A DNA stretch of 64,000 nt from NCBI RefSeq assembly GCF_018687975.1, contig NZ_CP061310.1:1-64000 (forward strand), written 5' to 3'. Positions 24,105-37,556 of the stretch are shown one piece after another; the stretch's first letter is position 1; every line of letters begins with the position of its first letter. Source of the stretch: Polynucleobacter sp. es-EL-1. GTDB lineage: Bacteria > Pseudomonadota > Gammaproteobacteria > Burkholderiales > Burkholderiaceae. The position numbers were made by a program, and so were the translations under genes. Below the pieces are notes generated by a model, which did no database searches, was not told the DNA's origin, and saw only the letters and a program-made list of their open reading frames with translations.

Positions 24105-24605
24105 ATGAGTGAAGAGCACGGAAGTCTAATTAAGTCCCCCAAACAATTGATCATCATGGTCTTTGCCAGCTTTTTTGTGCCATTGATCATTATTTTGTTG
24201 TTAATGGTCTTTGTTAATAATGGCAAACGGGTTGATAGCGATGCCTCAGCTGACCAGTTAATTAGACCGGTAGCCCAACTCAACTTTAAAGATGCTAGCA
24301 CGCCTCGCGAAGTGCAAACCGGAGAGCAGGTTTATAAAACCGTTTGTTCTTCTTGCCACAATAGCGGCGCAGCAGGTGCGCCCAAATTGGGTGATGCCGC
24401 AGCATGGTCGGGCCGTCTTGGTAAAGGCTATGACGGCTTGCTAAGCTCTGTAATTAAAGGTAAGGGTGCAATGCCAGCGCGCGGCGGTGCAAGTCCAACG
24501 GATGTGAGTGATTATGAGTTGGGACGTGCGGTTGTGTATTTGGTAAATGGCTCGGGAGGCAACTTAGCGGAGCCTAAAGCCCCAGCCGAACCTGCCGCTA
24601 AATAA
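24105..24605 (+). CDS. Membrane-anchored cytochrome c5-type protein
   Basis: This 166-aa protein has one N-terminal membrane helix (about residues 14-37), which anchors a periplasmic domain. One heme-binding motif CSSCH is at about residue 81, and a downstream methionine (GAMPARGG) is a probable axial ligand. The C-terminal tail is Ala/Pro-rich. It probably passes electrons in the respiratory chain. It stands alone, ends at a strong terminator, and converges with rsmI. Confidence 0.92.
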   Translation: MSEEHGSLIKSPKQLIIMVFASFFVPLIIILLLMVFVNNGKRVDSDASADQLIRPVAQLNFKDASTPREVQTGEQVYKTVCSSCHNSGAAGAPKLGDAAAWSGRLGKGYDGLLSSVIKGKGAMPARGGASPTDVSDYELGRAVVYLVNGSGGNLAEPKAPAEPAAK

Positions 24606-24621
24606 ATTGCGATAAGCCCAA

Positions 24622-24657
24622 ATTAAAGCTGGCTATATGCCAGCTTTAATACTTTTT
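24622..24657 (+). terminator. Strong intrinsic terminator between cytochrome c5 and rsmI
   Basis: A perfect 12-bp stem, ATTAAAGCTGGC/GCCAGCTTTAAT with a 5-base loop (24622-24650), is followed by ACTTTTT. It terminates the cytochrome gene and lies just after the rsmI stop on the other strand. Confidence 0.9.
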
Positions 24658-24658
24658 G

Positions 24659-25552
24659 CTATTCTGTTTTTGCATCGAGGGCAAGCTGATAAGCATCCTT
24701 CTTACTAATCCCAAGCATTTGAGAAAGCACCGTAGCTATCTCCTTGCTGCCTAGATGTGGGCTTAAGGCATTTGCCCAGCGCAATAGTGAGGCATGCTCT
24801 GGTGTTTCATCGGCGCCCGCTTTACGCCCCGCCACCAAAACAATAAATTCACCCTTGAGACTCTCTGCGTTTTCGAGCCACTTTGGAATTTCTGCAGCTG
24901 TGAGCGTCACTAGTTGCTCAAATTTTTTAGTGAGCTCTCTGCCTACTAGTACTTGTCGTTCTGGCTCTAGTTCTTTGCTAATTGTTGATAGAGTTTCACG
25001 TATTTGATGTGGCGATTCATAAAAGATGCTCGTTTTTGAATTACTTCGAATATCTTGAATTAGTGCACTGCGCTCTTTGGCTTTGTTTGGCCAAAAACCC
25101 AGAAATTGAAATTGCCCTTCCGATTGCAGCATGACTGAGCCGCTAGCGGATATAGCAGCAGAGATAGCACTGGCGCCGGGAATAGGAATAATACGAAATC
25201 CGGCTTTATGAACCGCGTTAACCAGTTTTGCTCCAGGATCTGATATGCCTGGCGTACCAGCATCCGAGATATAGGCCCATCGCTCGTTTTGTGCCAGATG
25301 ATCAATAACTGTTTGCGCACCCGTTACCTCATTGTGCTCATGAAGCGCTAAACATTTTTTATGAATACCAAAATGCTGCAATAAGGGCGCGCTGTGTCTC
25401 GTGTCTTCGCAGGCGATACCATCTACACTATTCAAAATATGCAAGGCCCGCAATGTGATGTCTCCCATATTGCCAATCGGGGTGGCAACCATGTATAGGG
25501 CCCCGGTCGGGAGATCCTGCTGTTTCAAAAAATCAAAGGAGCCAAGTTCCAT
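24659..25552 (-). CDS. rsmI: 16S rRNA (cytidine1402-2'-O)-methyltransferase RsmI
   Basis: RsmI 2'-O-methylates C1402 of 16S rRNA. I chose the ATG at 25552 (297 aa). The frame is open further upstream to 25918, but that segment would run across the divergent gene and has no RsmI homology. The tetrapyrrole-methylase-fold motifs LYMVATPIGNMGDITLRAL, CEDTRHSAPLL and SDAGTPGISDPG are intact. It is divergent from the SIS-domain gene. Confidence 0.95.
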   Translation of the reverse strand: MELGSFDFLKQQDLPTGALYMVATPIGNMGDITLRALHILNSVDGIACEDTRHSAPLLQHFGIHKKCLALHEHNEVTGAQTVIDHLAQNERWAYISDAGTPGISDPGAKLVNAVHKAGFRIIPIPGASAISAAISASGSVMLQSEGQFQFLGFWPNKAKERSALIQDIRSNSKTSIFYESPHQIRETLSTISKELEPERQVLVGRELTKKFEQLVTLTAAEIPKWLENAESLKGEFIVLVAGRKAGADETPEHASLLRWANALSPHLGSKEIATVLSQMLGISKKDAYQLALDAKTE

Positions 25553-25659
25553 GACGATATTATTTTCGAGAAGGGGTGGGAATAAGCAAGAGAATACGTT
25601 GCTTTTGTGTGAAGCGATAGCGTATCGAGTTTTCTTGTACTTTGGCGCATAATATCGTG

Positions 25660-26262
25660 ATGGATAAAGATACCCTTGAACGTTTACGCGCTCGCGCATC
25701 CCAACATTTTTTAGACAGTATTGCCGTAAAACAAGAAGCAGAAAAAATACTGCCCACCGAGGTTGCTCGCGGCATAGTGGCGATGACAGATTGTTTGCGT
25801 GCTGGTGGAAAAGTGATGGCTTGCGGTAACGGTGGATCTGCGGCAGATGCTCAACATTTTGCGGCGGAACTGATCGGACGCTTCGAAAGAGAGAGGCAAG
25901 AGTTAGCTGCAATTGCATTGACTACTGATAGCTCTATTTTGACTGCCGTTGGAAATGATTACAGCTACGATGAAGTGTTTAACAAGCAAGTTCGTGGCTT
26001 GGGTAAAAAGGGCGATATTTTGCTTGGCATTTCGACATCCGGCAATTCAAAGAATGTCGTCAAGGCGATTGAGTCTGCAAAAAAAATGGGAATCAAAATT
26101 ATTGCGCTTACAGGAAATGGTGGCGGAAAAATTGCAACCCTTTTGGATGAAAATGACATTCATCTATGTGCGCCCTCCACTCGCACTGCTCGTATCCAAG
26201 AAACGCATTTGGTTTTGCTTCATAGTTTGTGCGATGGCGTAGATCATCTGCTCCTCGATTAA
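25660..26262 (+). CDS. SIS-domain protein, DiaA/phosphoheptose isomerase-like
   Basis: This 200-aa protein has one SIS sugar-phosphate-binding domain, with ACGNGGSAADAQHFAAE at about residues 53-69, ISTSGNSKNV and ALTGNGGG. It resembles both GmhA (sedoheptulose-7-phosphate isomerase for LPS heptose) and DiaA (the DnaA-binding replication regulator). Its position between rsmI and a BON lipoprotein matches the diaA locus of many Proteobacteria, which favours DiaA. I chose ATG at 25660; GTG at 25657 is directly adjacent. Confidence 0.85.
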   Translation: MDKDTLERLRARASQHFLDSIAVKQEAEKILPTEVARGIVAMTDCLRAGGKVMACGNGGSAADAQHFAAELIGRFERERQELAAIALTTDSSILTAVGNDYSYDEVFNKQVRGLGKKGDILLGISTSGNSKNVVKAIESAKKMGIKIIALTGNGGGKIATLLDENDIHLCAPSTRTARIQETHLVLLHSLCDGVDHLLLD

Positions 26263-26281
26263 TGCTTAAGAAAGTTGGCAC

Positions 26282-26929
26282 ATGTTTAATACGCTCAAAA
26301 TCAGATTATTTGCTGCACTCTTAACAATTTCTTTTTTATCTGGGTGTGGAGTCCTCGCGGTGGGAGGTGTTGTAGCTGGCGCAACCATTGCGGCGGATCG
26401 TCGTACGCCAGCTGTGCAGGCAATTGATAAGGGGATTGAGCTTGAGGCTGATAATGCTCTGGCAAAACGTTTTGGCGATGATGCGCACATTAATGTGACA
26501 TCGTTCAATCAAAAAGTATTGTTGACTGGTGAAGTAAAAGACACTGATATTAAGAATCAAGCAGGAGCCTATGTAAAGGCTATGAAGAATGTGCGCTCAG
26601 TATTTAATGAGCTCGTTATAGGGCCCAATAGCTCATACACTGCACGCGCTAACGACACTTACCTTGAGTCAAAAATCAAAACCCAAATGATTTTTACTGA
26701 AAAGCTTCCCTCAAACTCAATGGCAATTGTTGCTGAAGGCACAAGCATTTATTTGATGGGCATTCTTACTCAAAATGAAGCGGACTTAGCTAAGAAAATT
26801 GCAAGTAATACGAATGGCGTGAAAGATGTTTATGCTTATTTCGATATCATTTCAGAAGCAGAAAAAATTCGTTTAGAGAAACAAGGTAAGGCTGATGAAT
26901 CCCAGCCTAATTCGGCGCCAAATCAATAA
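26282..26929 (+). CDS. BON-domain outer membrane lipoprotein (DolP-like)
   Basis: This 215-aa protein starts with a lipoprotein signal peptide with lipobox LSGC (Cys22). Two BON domains follow (about residues 48-115 and 120-192), the architecture of DolP/YraP, which supports outer membrane integrity. It lies 19 bases after the SIS gene. The C-terminal tail is polar. Confidence 0.88.
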   Translation: MFNTLKIRLFAALLTISFLSGCGVLAVGGVVAGATIAADRRTPAVQAIDKGIELEADNALAKRFGDDAHINVTSFNQKVLLTGEVKDTDIKNQAGAYVKAMKNVRSVFNELVIGPNSSYTARANDTYLESKIKTQMIFTEKLPSNSMAIVAEGTSIYLMGILTQNEADLAKKIASNTNGVKDVYAYFDIISEAEKIRLEKQGKADESQPNSAPNQ

Positions 26930-26948
26930 CGCATTTCCGTCTCAATCG

Positions 26949-27302
26949 ATGAAGAATTTTTTTGAATCGCATCTCAGATTTTTTTTGTCTACCGCCCTAC
27001 TCTCATTTTGTACGCTGACTTATGCAAGCGGCGATGATGCCAATGCATATGCACTTGCTAAACAAAATGCATGCCTAGGTTGTCACGCCATTAATAAAAA
27101 AGTAGTCGGACCGAGCTTCCAAGATGTTGCAAAAAAATATGCCAACAATCCGAATGCCAACTCTTTTCTAAAAAATAAAATACTGAAGGGCGGTTCGGGT
27201 TCATGGGGCGTTGTTCCCATGCCGGGCAATAACAAATTATCTGATGCTGATAGCGCTTTGCTTGTGGCTTGGATAATGCGCGGGGCACCCGTAAAAAATT
27301 AA
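26949..27302 (+). CDS. Small periplasmic cytochrome c
   Basis: This 117-aa protein has a signal peptide (about residues 1-26, ending TYAS) and one heme motif CLGCH. The class I fold is recognisable, with VGPSF and the axial methionine segment VVPMPGNN. It is the size of cytochrome c551/c8. I chose ATG at 26949, which follows the BON gene stop; an upstream start would overlap it. Its stop codon overlaps that of the convergent GNAT gene. Confidence 0.92.
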   Translation: MKNFFESHLRFFLSTALLSFCTLTYASGDDANAYALAKQNACLGCHAINKKVVGPSFQDVAKKYANNPNANSFLKNKILKGGSGSWGVVPMPGNNKLSDADSALLVAWIMRGAPVKN

Positions 27303-27955
27303 CGGGTTTTTATTGGCTTGCCCATCATCCATTGCCATGCCTCTGTGGCACGCTTAAATCCACCCTTAAGTGCGTAATCAAAGCCGCCCCATTGTTCATT
27401 GGCAGCCTCTTGTGCATACGTACCATGGTTTGCTGGCGGTAGTTTCAAATAAGCATCTGCATCGCCATACGCATATTCAACCAGCATGCCAGCCTTCTTC
27501 GCTAAGTGCATCATGGCTTTATTGTTAGCAAGACAATGGACAAATAAGGTTTCAATATGGGTGTTGCGAGCATGAACTGCAGCTCGCGCCAATAAGGCAG
27601 TGCCAATTCCTTGCGCACGCCCACTGGGCAATACCGAGACGCCAAACTCGGCGGCTTGCGGCTGAGCGGCGGCTTTAGGTAAATAGGCTAGATGAGCCAT
27701 TCCTATTAGCTTGAGCTGTGCATCGAAACATCCAAAGATGGTGTCTTTGTCGAAATTTAGACCTTCAACATACTGATGAATAACTTGATCAGGCGTTTGT
27801 GTGCCAAAGCGCAGGTGACGATCTTCATCATTTAGGCTTAAAAGATGCTGCAAGATTTCTGGTTTATGGCCGGAGTGCAATTCACGAACAGGAATAGCTA
27901 AGCCATTGTTATATGGCTTAGAAAGTAAGTGATTGTTCGCTTGTTTATTGTGCAT
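27299..27955 (-). CDS. GNAT-family N-acetyltransferase
   Basis: This 218-aa protein contains a GNAT fold. The acetyl-CoA binding region is in FGVSVLPSGRAQGIGTALLARAAVHAR (about residues 108-134), and a later NNKAMMHLAKKAGM segment is typical of motif B. The substrate is unknown. It is convergent with the cytochrome c gene, with a 4-base overlap. Confidence 0.88.
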   Translation of the reverse strand: MHNKQANNHLLSKPYNNGLAIPVRELHSGHKPEILQHLLSLNDEDRHLRFGTQTPDQVIHQYVEGLNFDKDTIFGCFDAQLKLIGMAHLAYLPKAAAQPQAAEFGVSVLPSGRAQGIGTALLARAAVHARNTHIETLFVHCLANNKAMMHLAKKAGMLVEYAYGDADAYLKLPPANHGTYAQEAANEQWGGFDYALKGGFKRATEAWQWMMGKPIKTR

Positions 27956-28447
27956 AGCAGCATATTAGCAGAATTAGCAAAAAATCACAGGGTTTTCCCT
28001 TATATTTGGTTTAGATCCTTGGATTCATAAAAAGAAGGATAAAAAAAGCAGTTCAGGAGGGGTTGAATAGACGCATATCTGGAGAAATGCCAATATTTGA
28101 TAAAAATTTAGAAAATAATTTAAGGGTTTAAACCCTTGTTTTTGATGAAGAAAATTAATTACTAAGAAAAAATTTCACTATTTTTAGGAAAAAGACTACG
28201 AAAGGTGTTGACAGACCCAAATAGGTGGGATATAGTCTCACCTCTCTGCTGAATGTTTTTTGAAATACGAAACAAGTCAGCCCTCTTTAAAAATTAGTCA
28301 ACCGATAATTGTGGGTACTAAGTGAAAGCATCCAGTCCTTCGGGACAGATGTAAATAAATAGTACTCATAGACAGTAAAAAGATTTGGTTTTATTACCAA
28401 GTCAATTTCTTGAATGAGTGCGACGATCCGCAAGGATCACAGGAATT
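27956..28447 (+). promoter_or_regulatory. rRNA operon leader region
   Basis: This 492-base gap contains no gene. Its first 250 bases are AT-rich and could hold UP-element-like sequence for the rRNA promoter. The promoter is at 28208-28236. A boxA-like antitermination element CCCTCTTTAAAAAT lies at 28281-28294, and a small hairpin AGTCCTTCGGGAC follows at about 28333. Confidence 0.7.
28208..28236 (+). promoter_or_regulatory. rRNA operon promoter
   Basis: A perfect TTGACA at 28208-28213 and TATAGT at 28231-28236 are separated by 17 bases. It is about 210 bases upstream of mature 16S, the normal location for an rrn promoter. Confidence 0.85.
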
Positions 28448-29983
<1,536 letters not shown>

Positions 29984-30038
29984 GAGAAAGATGCTGGAGC
30001 TATAGTGCCCACACTTATCGGTTGACAATAAAAGCCAC

Positions 30039-30115
30039 GGGTCTGTAGCTCAGCTGGTTAGAGCACTGTGTTGATAACGCAGGGGTCGTAGGTTCAAGTC
30101 CTACCAGACCCACCA
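30039..30115 (+). tRNA. tRNA-Ile(GAT)
   Basis: This 77-base tRNA with encoded CCA lies in the 16S-23S spacer. The acceptor stem GGGTCTG/CAGACCC is perfect. The anticodon loop TTGATAA gives GAT. Confidence 0.98.
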
Positions 30116-30145
30116 CCAGCCAGAAACAAGACTTAGTGGGACGTT

Positions 30146-30221
30146 GGGGGATTAGCTCAGCTGGGAGAGCACCTGCTTTGCAAGCAGGGGGTCGTCGGTT
30201 CGATCCCGTCATCCTCCACCA
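30146..30221 (+). tRNA. tRNA-Ala(TGC)
   Basis: This 76-base tRNA with encoded CCA is the second spacer tRNA. The acceptor stem GGGGGAT/ATCCTCC contains one G-U pair. The anticodon loop TTTGCAA gives TGC. Confidence 0.98.
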
Positions 30222-30278
30222 TCATCTAAATGTCAAAACTAAGCGAACAATTAATCGTTTAGTTTTGCCATTTATGGC

Positions 30279-30290
30279 TGTTCTTTAAAA
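30279..30290 (+). promoter_or_regulatory. Spacer boxA-like antitermination element
   Basis: TGTTCTTTAAAA closely resembles the rrn boxA (TGCTCTTTAACA) and lies between tRNA-Ala and 23S, as in other proteobacterial rrn operons. It would recruit NusB/S10. Confidence 0.65.
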
Positions 30291-30488
30291 ATTTGAGTAA
30301 GCAAAGTGTCAAATGTCTCTTTGAGAGGGCATTTGACAATGTAATAAGGGTAAAGATTGAATCATCAATCAGTAATACAAACGAGTTTTACCAAGTTCTT
30401 AACAAAGTACTTACAGTTTGGATTACGGCAAACATGTCAGAAGTAGAAGTAAACCTGTAACAGGTGCTAGCAATGGTGCTCGTTATAG

Positions 30489-33363
<2,875 letters not shown>

Positions 33364-33465
33364 TAACCAGCACTATTGTGTTGGATGTTTGCCAGATTTA
33401 ATCTGCATCCTTATTACATGCTTACTCAAATAGAGTTGTTGATTTATCAGCAACTCGACCCTCTA

Positions 33466-33582
33466 CGCCCGGTGACCATAGCAAGTTGGAACCACTCCTT
33501 CCCATCCCGAACAGGACAGTGAAACGACTTTACGCCGATGATAGTGCGGATTACCCGTGTGAAAGTAGGTAACTGCCGGGCA
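33466..33582 (+). rRNA. rrf: 5S ribosomal RNA
   Basis: A 5S gene of about 117 bases has a terminal helix formed by GCCCGG (33467-33472) and CCGGGC (33576-33581). The conserved internal segments CCCATCCCGAACAGG and CGCCGATGATAGTG are present. The ends are approximate by a few bases. Confidence 0.93.
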
Positions 33583-33590
33583 CCAATGCG

Positions 33591-33623
33591 ACGCCCAGAC
33601 CCCATTAGGTCTGGGCGTTTTTA
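33591..33623 (+). terminator. Intrinsic terminator of the rRNA operon
   Basis: A perfect 11-bp GC-rich stem, ACGCCCAGACC/GGTCTGGGCGT with a 6-base loop, is followed by TTTTTA. It lies 9 bases after 5S. Confidence 0.95.
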
Positions 33624-33645
33624 TTTGTGCAAAGCGTTTAAGAGA

Positions 33646-33674
33646 TTGACAATAACTCCATTTGGAGTCAGAAT
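33646..33674 (+). promoter_or_regulatory. Promoter of the tRNA-tuf1-secE-nusG unit
   Basis: A perfect TTGACA at 33646-33651 and CAGAAT at 33669-33674 are separated by 17 bases. It is located between the rRNA terminator and tRNA-Tyr. Confidence 0.65.
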
Positions 33675-33685
33675 ATTGGGTTCGC

Positions 33686-33770
33686 GGAGGGGTGTCCGAG
33701 CGGCTAAAGGAGGCAGACTGTAAATCTGTTGGCTACGCCTACGTAGGTTCGAATCCTACCCCCTCCACCA
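33686..33770 (+). tRNA. tRNA-Tyr(GTA)
   Basis: This 85-base class II tRNA has a long variable arm and encoded CCA. The anticodon in ACTGTAAAT is GTA. The acceptor stem GGAGGGG pairs with CCCCTCC. Confidence 0.98.
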
Positions 33771-33775
33771 GATGT

Positions 33776-33849
33776 GCGGGATTAGTTTAATGGTAAAACA
33801 GCAGATTTCCAATCTTCGGTCAAGAGTTCGATTCTCTTATCCCGCTCCA
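33776..33849 (+). tRNA. tRNA-Gly(TCC)
   Basis: This 74-base tRNA has acceptor stem GCGGGAT/ATCCCGC and encoded CCA. The anticodon loop TTTCCAA gives TCC. It lies 5 bases after tRNA-Tyr. Confidence 0.97.
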
Positions 33850-33870
33850 GTATTAACAGTATTTGTATTT

Positions 33871-33945
<75 letters not shown>

Positions 33946-34012
33946 TGGCTTAAGCAGTAAATAATTTAATTTCGTGTGTTGGTTTAAGAGTTAACTAAAG
34001 GCAGACAAAAAA

Positions 34013-35203
34013 ATGGCAAAAGAAAAGTTTGAGCGGACAAAACCGCACGTAAACGTAGGCACAATCGGTCACGTTGACCACGGTAAAACTACCTTGACAG
34101 CAGCGATCGCTACAGTGCTTTCCAAAGCATTTGGTGGCGAAGCAAAAGCATACGATCAGATCGATGCTGCTCCAGAAGAAAAAGCACGCGGTATTACGAT
34201 TAATACAGCACACGTTGAGTATGAGACAGCCAATCGTCACTACGCACACGTGGATTGCCCAGGACATGCTGACTACGTTAAGAACATGATTACTGGTGCT
34301 GCTCAGATGGACGGCGCAATTTTAGTTTGCTCTGCAGCTGACGGCCCAATGCCACAAACTCGTGAGCACATCCTCTTGGCACGCCAAGTGGGCGTTCCTT
34401 ACATCGTCGTGTTCCTCAACAAGTGCGACATGGTTGATGACGCTGAATTGTTAGAGCTCGTAGAAATGGAAGTTCGTGAGCTTTTGTCTAAGTACGACTT
34501 CCCTGGCGATGACACACCAATCGTTCAAGGTTCTGCTAAGTTAGCTTTAGAAGGCGACGAAGGCCCATTGGGTAAAGAAGCCATCATGAAGTTGGCTGAA
34601 GCACTCGATACTTATATCCCAACTCCAGAGCGTGCTGTTGACGGCGCGTTCTTGATGCCAGTAGAAGATGTGTTCTCTATCTCCGGTCGCGGTACTGTAG
34701 TGACTGGTCGTATCGAGCGCGGTATTGTTAAAGTCGGTGAAGAGATTGAAATCGTTGGTATCAAGCCAACCCTCAAAACCACTTGTACTGGTGTTGAAAT
34801 GTTCCGCAAATTGCTCGACCAAGGTCAAGCAGGCGATAACGTTGGTATCTTGTTACGCGGTACAAAACGTGAAGAAGTTGAGCGCGGCCAAGTATTGGCT
34901 AAGCCAGGTTCAATCACCCCACATACTCACTTTACAGCCGAGGTTTACATCTTGGGTAAAGATGAAGGTGGTCGTCATACACCATTCTTTAACAACTATC
35001 GTCCCCAGTTCTACTTCCGTACAACGGACGTAACAGGTTCAATCGAGTTGCCAAAAGACAAAGAAATGGTGATGCCTGGTGATAACGTCACAATTACCGT
35101 CAAACTCATCGCTCCAATCGCGATGGAAGAAGGTTTACGTTTTGCAATCCGTGAAGGTGGCCGTACTGTTGGTGCCGGTGTGGTTGCAAAGATTTTGGCT
35201 TAA
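34013..35203 (+). CDS. tuf: Elongation factor Tu, copy 1
   Basis: EF-Tu delivers aminoacyl-tRNA to the ribosome as a GTP complex. It is 396 aa. GTPase motifs are GHVDHGKT (about residues 19-26), DCPGHADY and NKCD. Domains 2 and 3 are complete, ending [11 protein letters not shown]. The protein is identical to the second copy at 50790-51980, and the DNA is almost identical. It lies between tRNA-Thr and tRNA-Trp. Confidence 0.98.
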   Translation: MAKEKFERTKPHVNVGTIGHVDHGKTTLTAAIATVLSKAFGGEAKAYDQIDAAPEEKARGITINTAHVEYETANRHYAHVDCPGHADYVKNMITGAAQMDGAILVCSAADGPMPQTREHILLARQVGVPYIVVFLNKCDMVDDAELLELVEMEVRELLSKYDFPGDDTPIVQGSAKLALEGDEGPLGKEAIMKLAEALDTYIPTPERAVDGAFLMPVEDVFSISGRGTVVTGRIERGIVKVGEEIEIVGIKPTLKTTCTGVEMFRKLLDQGQAGDNVGILLRGTKREEVERGQVLAKPGSITPHTHFTAEVYILGKDEGGRHTPFFNNYRPQFYFRTTDVTGSIELPKDKEMVMPGDNVTITVKLIAPIAMEEGLRFAIREGGRTVGAGVVAKILA

Positions 35204-35216
35204 GTAGTTTTTATAA

Positions 35217-35292
35217 AGGGGTGTAGCTCAATTGGCAGAGCGTTGGTCTCCAAAACCAAAGGTTGGGGGTTCGATGCCCTCCGCCCCTGCCA
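35217..35292 (+). tRNA. tRNA-Trp(CCA)
   Basis: This 76-base tRNA has acceptor stem AGGGGTG/CGCCCCT and encoded CCA. The anticodon in GTCTCCAAAAC is CCA. It lies between tuf1 and secE, as in many Proteobacteria. Confidence 0.98.
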
Positions 35293-35312
35293 CGATTTGA
35301 ACTGAAAGCAAT

Positions 35313-35690
35313 ATGTCTCAACAAACAGCAAGTCAATCTGAAGAAAAAAGCAGCTGGGTATCCATACTCGCTGCTTTAATTGTCGTTGCAGCGTTAGTGC
35401 TTTACTACACGCTTGCTGACCAATCCATGTTGGTCAGATTGGCAGTTTTGTTTGGTGGCATCGCTGCTGCAGTTTTGATTGTGGCCATTTCGCCAGACGG
35501 GCGTCGATTTATCGCCTATGCAAAAGATTCTTGGTATGAAGTAAAAAAGGTTGTTTGGCCAACTCGTAAAGAGACCACCCAAATGACTCTAGTCGTATTT
35601 GGCTTTGTCGTGATCATGTCTTTGTTTTTATGGTTTGCAGACAAATTAATTGAATGGCTAGTTTTTTCAGTCTTTTTAGGCTGGAAGTGA
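35313..35690 (+). CDS. secE: Preprotein translocase subunit SecE
   Basis: SecE is the essential membrane subunit that clamps SecY. The 125-aa protein has three membrane segments, as in E. coli. The conserved amphipathic segment YEVKKVVWPTRKETTQMT precedes the last helix. The start is 21 bases after tRNA-Trp, and nusG follows 9 bases later. Confidence 0.97.
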   Translation: MSQQTASQSEEKSSWVSILAALIVVAALVLYYTLADQSMLVRLAVLFGGIAAAVLIVAISPDGRRFIAYAKDSWYEVKKVVWPTRKETTQMTLVVFGFVVIMSLFLWFADKLIEWLVFSVFLGWK

Positions 35691-35699
35691 GTAAGAAAA

Positions 35700-36272
35700 A
35701 TGACTGATTCTGAATTGGCCTCAAACCCTCAAGCAGTTGGCAATATGCGCTGGTATGTTATTCACGCTTATTCCGGCATGGAAAAAAGTGTCAAACGTGG
35801 CTTAGAAGAGCGTATCGCTCGTTCTGGCATGGCTGACAAGTTTGGCCGCATTTTGGTTCCCTCCGAAGAGGTTGTGGAAATCAAATCCGGCACCAAATCT
35901 GTTTCTGAGCGCCGTTTTTTCCCTGGTTATGTATTAATTGAGATGGAAATGACCGATGAAAGCTGGCATTTGGTGAAAAACACGCCAAAAGTGACTGGTT
36001 TCGTTGGTGGTGTAAGAAACCGCCCAAGCCCGATTTCTACGGCTGAAGTGACCAAAATCATGGATCAAATGCAAGCTGGGGTTGATAAACCTAAGCCTAA
36101 GACCCTGTTTGAGGTGGGTGAGATGGTTCGCGTTAAAGAAGGTCCGTTTACAGACTTCAACGGAAATGTTGAGGAAGTGAACTACGAGAAATCAAGATTG
36201 CGCGTTTCTGTTACAATTTTTGGCCGCGGTACCCCAGTTGAGCTGGAGTTCGGCCAAGTAGAAAAGATGTAA
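35700..36272 (+). CDS. nusG: Transcription termination/antitermination factor NusG
   Basis: NusG binds RNA polymerase, suppresses pausing, and links it to Rho or ribosomes. The 190-aa protein begins its NGN domain with [20 protein letters not shown]. The C-terminal KOW domain contains [21 protein letters not shown]. It is a typical length and lies in the secE-nusG-rplKAJL order. Confidence 0.98.
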   Translation: MTDSELASNPQAVGNMRWYVIHAYSGMEKSVKRGLEERIARSGMADKFGRILVPSEEVVEIKSGTKSVSERRFFPGYVLIEMEMTDESWHLVKNTPKVTGFVGGVRNRPSPISTAEVTKIMDQMQAGVDKPKPKTLFEVGEMVRVKEGPFTDFNGNVEEVNYEKSRLRVSVTIFGRGTPVELEFGQVEKM

Positions 36273-36420
36273 AAACAAGGACTTAGTCCAGTTTTGTAGT
36301 ACTGCAGTACAAGTGGTTAGCAATAACCGAGGAGCGGAGCTAGAAAGCCAAAAACTAGCAAAGCGTTTACTCAACAGCGGTCTTTCCTAATGAGGTCAGG
36401 CGCGCTTTTAGGAGCAATAC
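36273..36420 (+). promoter_or_regulatory. rplK leader with several hairpins
   Basis: This 148-base gap contains a 12-base palindrome GTACTGCAGTAC (36299-36310). A GGTTA/TAACC hairpin with a GCAA tetraloop lies at 36315-36328, and a GCTAG/CTAGC hairpin at 36339-36359. In E. coli, ribosomal protein L1 represses rplKA by binding its leader, so this is the expected site for such control. The L1 contact itself is not demonstrated by the sequence. Confidence 0.4.
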
Positions 36421-36852
36421 ATGGCAAAGAAGATTATTGGCTTTATTAAGCTGCAGATCCCTGCAGGTAAAGCAAATCCATCACCACCCGTAGGCCCAGC
36501 ATTGGGTCAACGCGGCCTCAATATTATGGAATTCTGTAAGGCGTTTAATGCTCAAACTCAGAGCATGGAACCTGGCCTGCCAATTCCAGTCGTGATCACA
36601 GCGTTTGCTGATAAGAGCTTCACTTTCATCATGAAGACTCCTCCAGCGACCATCATGATTAAGAAGGCTGCGAAGATCGAAAAAGGATCACCACGTCCCC
36701 ATACCGATAAGGTAGGAAAAATTACACGTGCTCAAGCGGAAGAAATCGCTAAAGCAAAAATGCCAGATTTAACAGCTGCTGATATGGATGCTGCTGTAAG
36801 AACAATCGCTGGTAGCGCCCGTTCCATGGGCATCACAGTGGAAGGCCTCTAA
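36421..36852 (+). CDS. rplK: 50S ribosomal protein L11
   Basis: L11 forms the GTPase-associated centre with 23S rRNA. It is 143 aa. The conserved [24 protein letters not shown] segment is at residues 8-31. The start follows an AGGAG ribosome binding site, and rplA starts 2 bases after the stop. Confidence 0.98.
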   Translation: MAKKIIGFIKLQIPAGKANPSPPVGPALGQRGLNIMEFCKAFNAQTQSMEPGLPIPVVITAFADKSFTFIMKTPPATIMIKKAAKIEKGSPRPHTDKVGKITRAQAEEIAKAKMPDLTAADMDAAVRTIAGSARSMGITVEGL

Positions 36853-36854
36853 TC

Positions 36855-37556
36855 ATGACTAAGTTATCTAAGCGTTTAAAAGCAATCGAATCAAAAGTAG
36901 ATCGCAATAAGTTTTATGCATTAGAAGATGCATTGAACCTGGTTAAAGAATGTGCAACTGCGAAGTTCGATGAGTCTATCGACGTTGCAGTTCAGTTGGG
37001 TATTGATGCCAAGAAATCTGACCAAGTTGTGCGTGGCGCAGTAGTGCTCCCAGCTGGTACTGGTAAGCATGTGCGTGTTGCGGTATTTGCGCAAGGCGAA
37101 AAAGCTGAACAAGCTAAAGCAGCTGGTGCAGAAATCGTTGGCATGGAAGATTTGGCTGATCAAATCAAGAGCGGCAAGATCGACTTTGATGTATTGATCG
37201 CATCCCCAGACACTATGAAAATTGTTGGTACTTTAGGTCAAGTATTGGGCCCACGTGGCTTGATGCCAAATCCAAAAGTAGGAACTGTTACTCCTGACGT
37301 TGCAACTGCAGTGAAGAATGCAAAAGCAGGTCAAGTGCAATTCCGTGTGGACAAAGCCGGTATCGTGCACGCAAGTATTGGCCGTCGTTCATTCGAGCCG
37401 GCTGCATTGAAATCAAACTTGCTCGCATTGCTTGAGGCTTTGAACAAAGCGAAGCCACCTGCATCGAAGGGTGTTTATTTAAAGAAGGTTGCCGTAAGCA
37501 GCACGATGGGTGCAGGCGTACGTGTAGACCAAGCATCGATACAGGCTGCTCAGTAA
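36855..37556 (+). CDS. rplA: 50S ribosomal protein L1
   Basis: L1 forms the mobile L1 stalk and is the likely autogenous repressor of rplKA. It is 233 aa. The conserved [20 protein letters not shown] signature and the C-terminal [16 protein letters not shown] are present. Confidence 0.98.
   Translation: MTKLSKRLKAIESKVDRNKFYALEDALNLVKECATAKFDESIDVAVQLGIDAKKSDQVVRGAVVLPAGTGKHVRVAVFAQGEKAEQAKAAGAEIVGMEDLADQIKSGKIDFDVLIASPDTMKIVGTLGQVLGPRGLMPNPKVGTVTPDVATAVKNAKAGQVQFRVDKAGIVHASIGRRSFEPAALKSNLLALLEALNKAKPPASKGVYLKKVAVSSTMGAGVRVDQASIQAAQ

Noticed and set aside
25553..25918. N-terminal extension of RsmI across the divergent gene
   Set aside because: The family N-terminus begins at the ATG at 25552, and the upstream segment overlaps the SIS-domain gene on the opposite strand.
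27956..28207. Possible small gene or regulatory RNA in the AT-rich stretch before the rRNA promoter
   Set aside because: No open frame with a ribosome binding site and no clear terminator; AT-richness upstream of an rRNA promoter is explained by UP-element-like function.
33995..34267. Open frame antisense to tuf1 (and the same antisense to tuf2 at 50769-51044)
   Set aside because: It is a mirror of the EF-Tu reading frame and appears twice only because tuf is duplicated. Cysteine/phenylalanine-rich composition and no ribosome binding site argue against coding.
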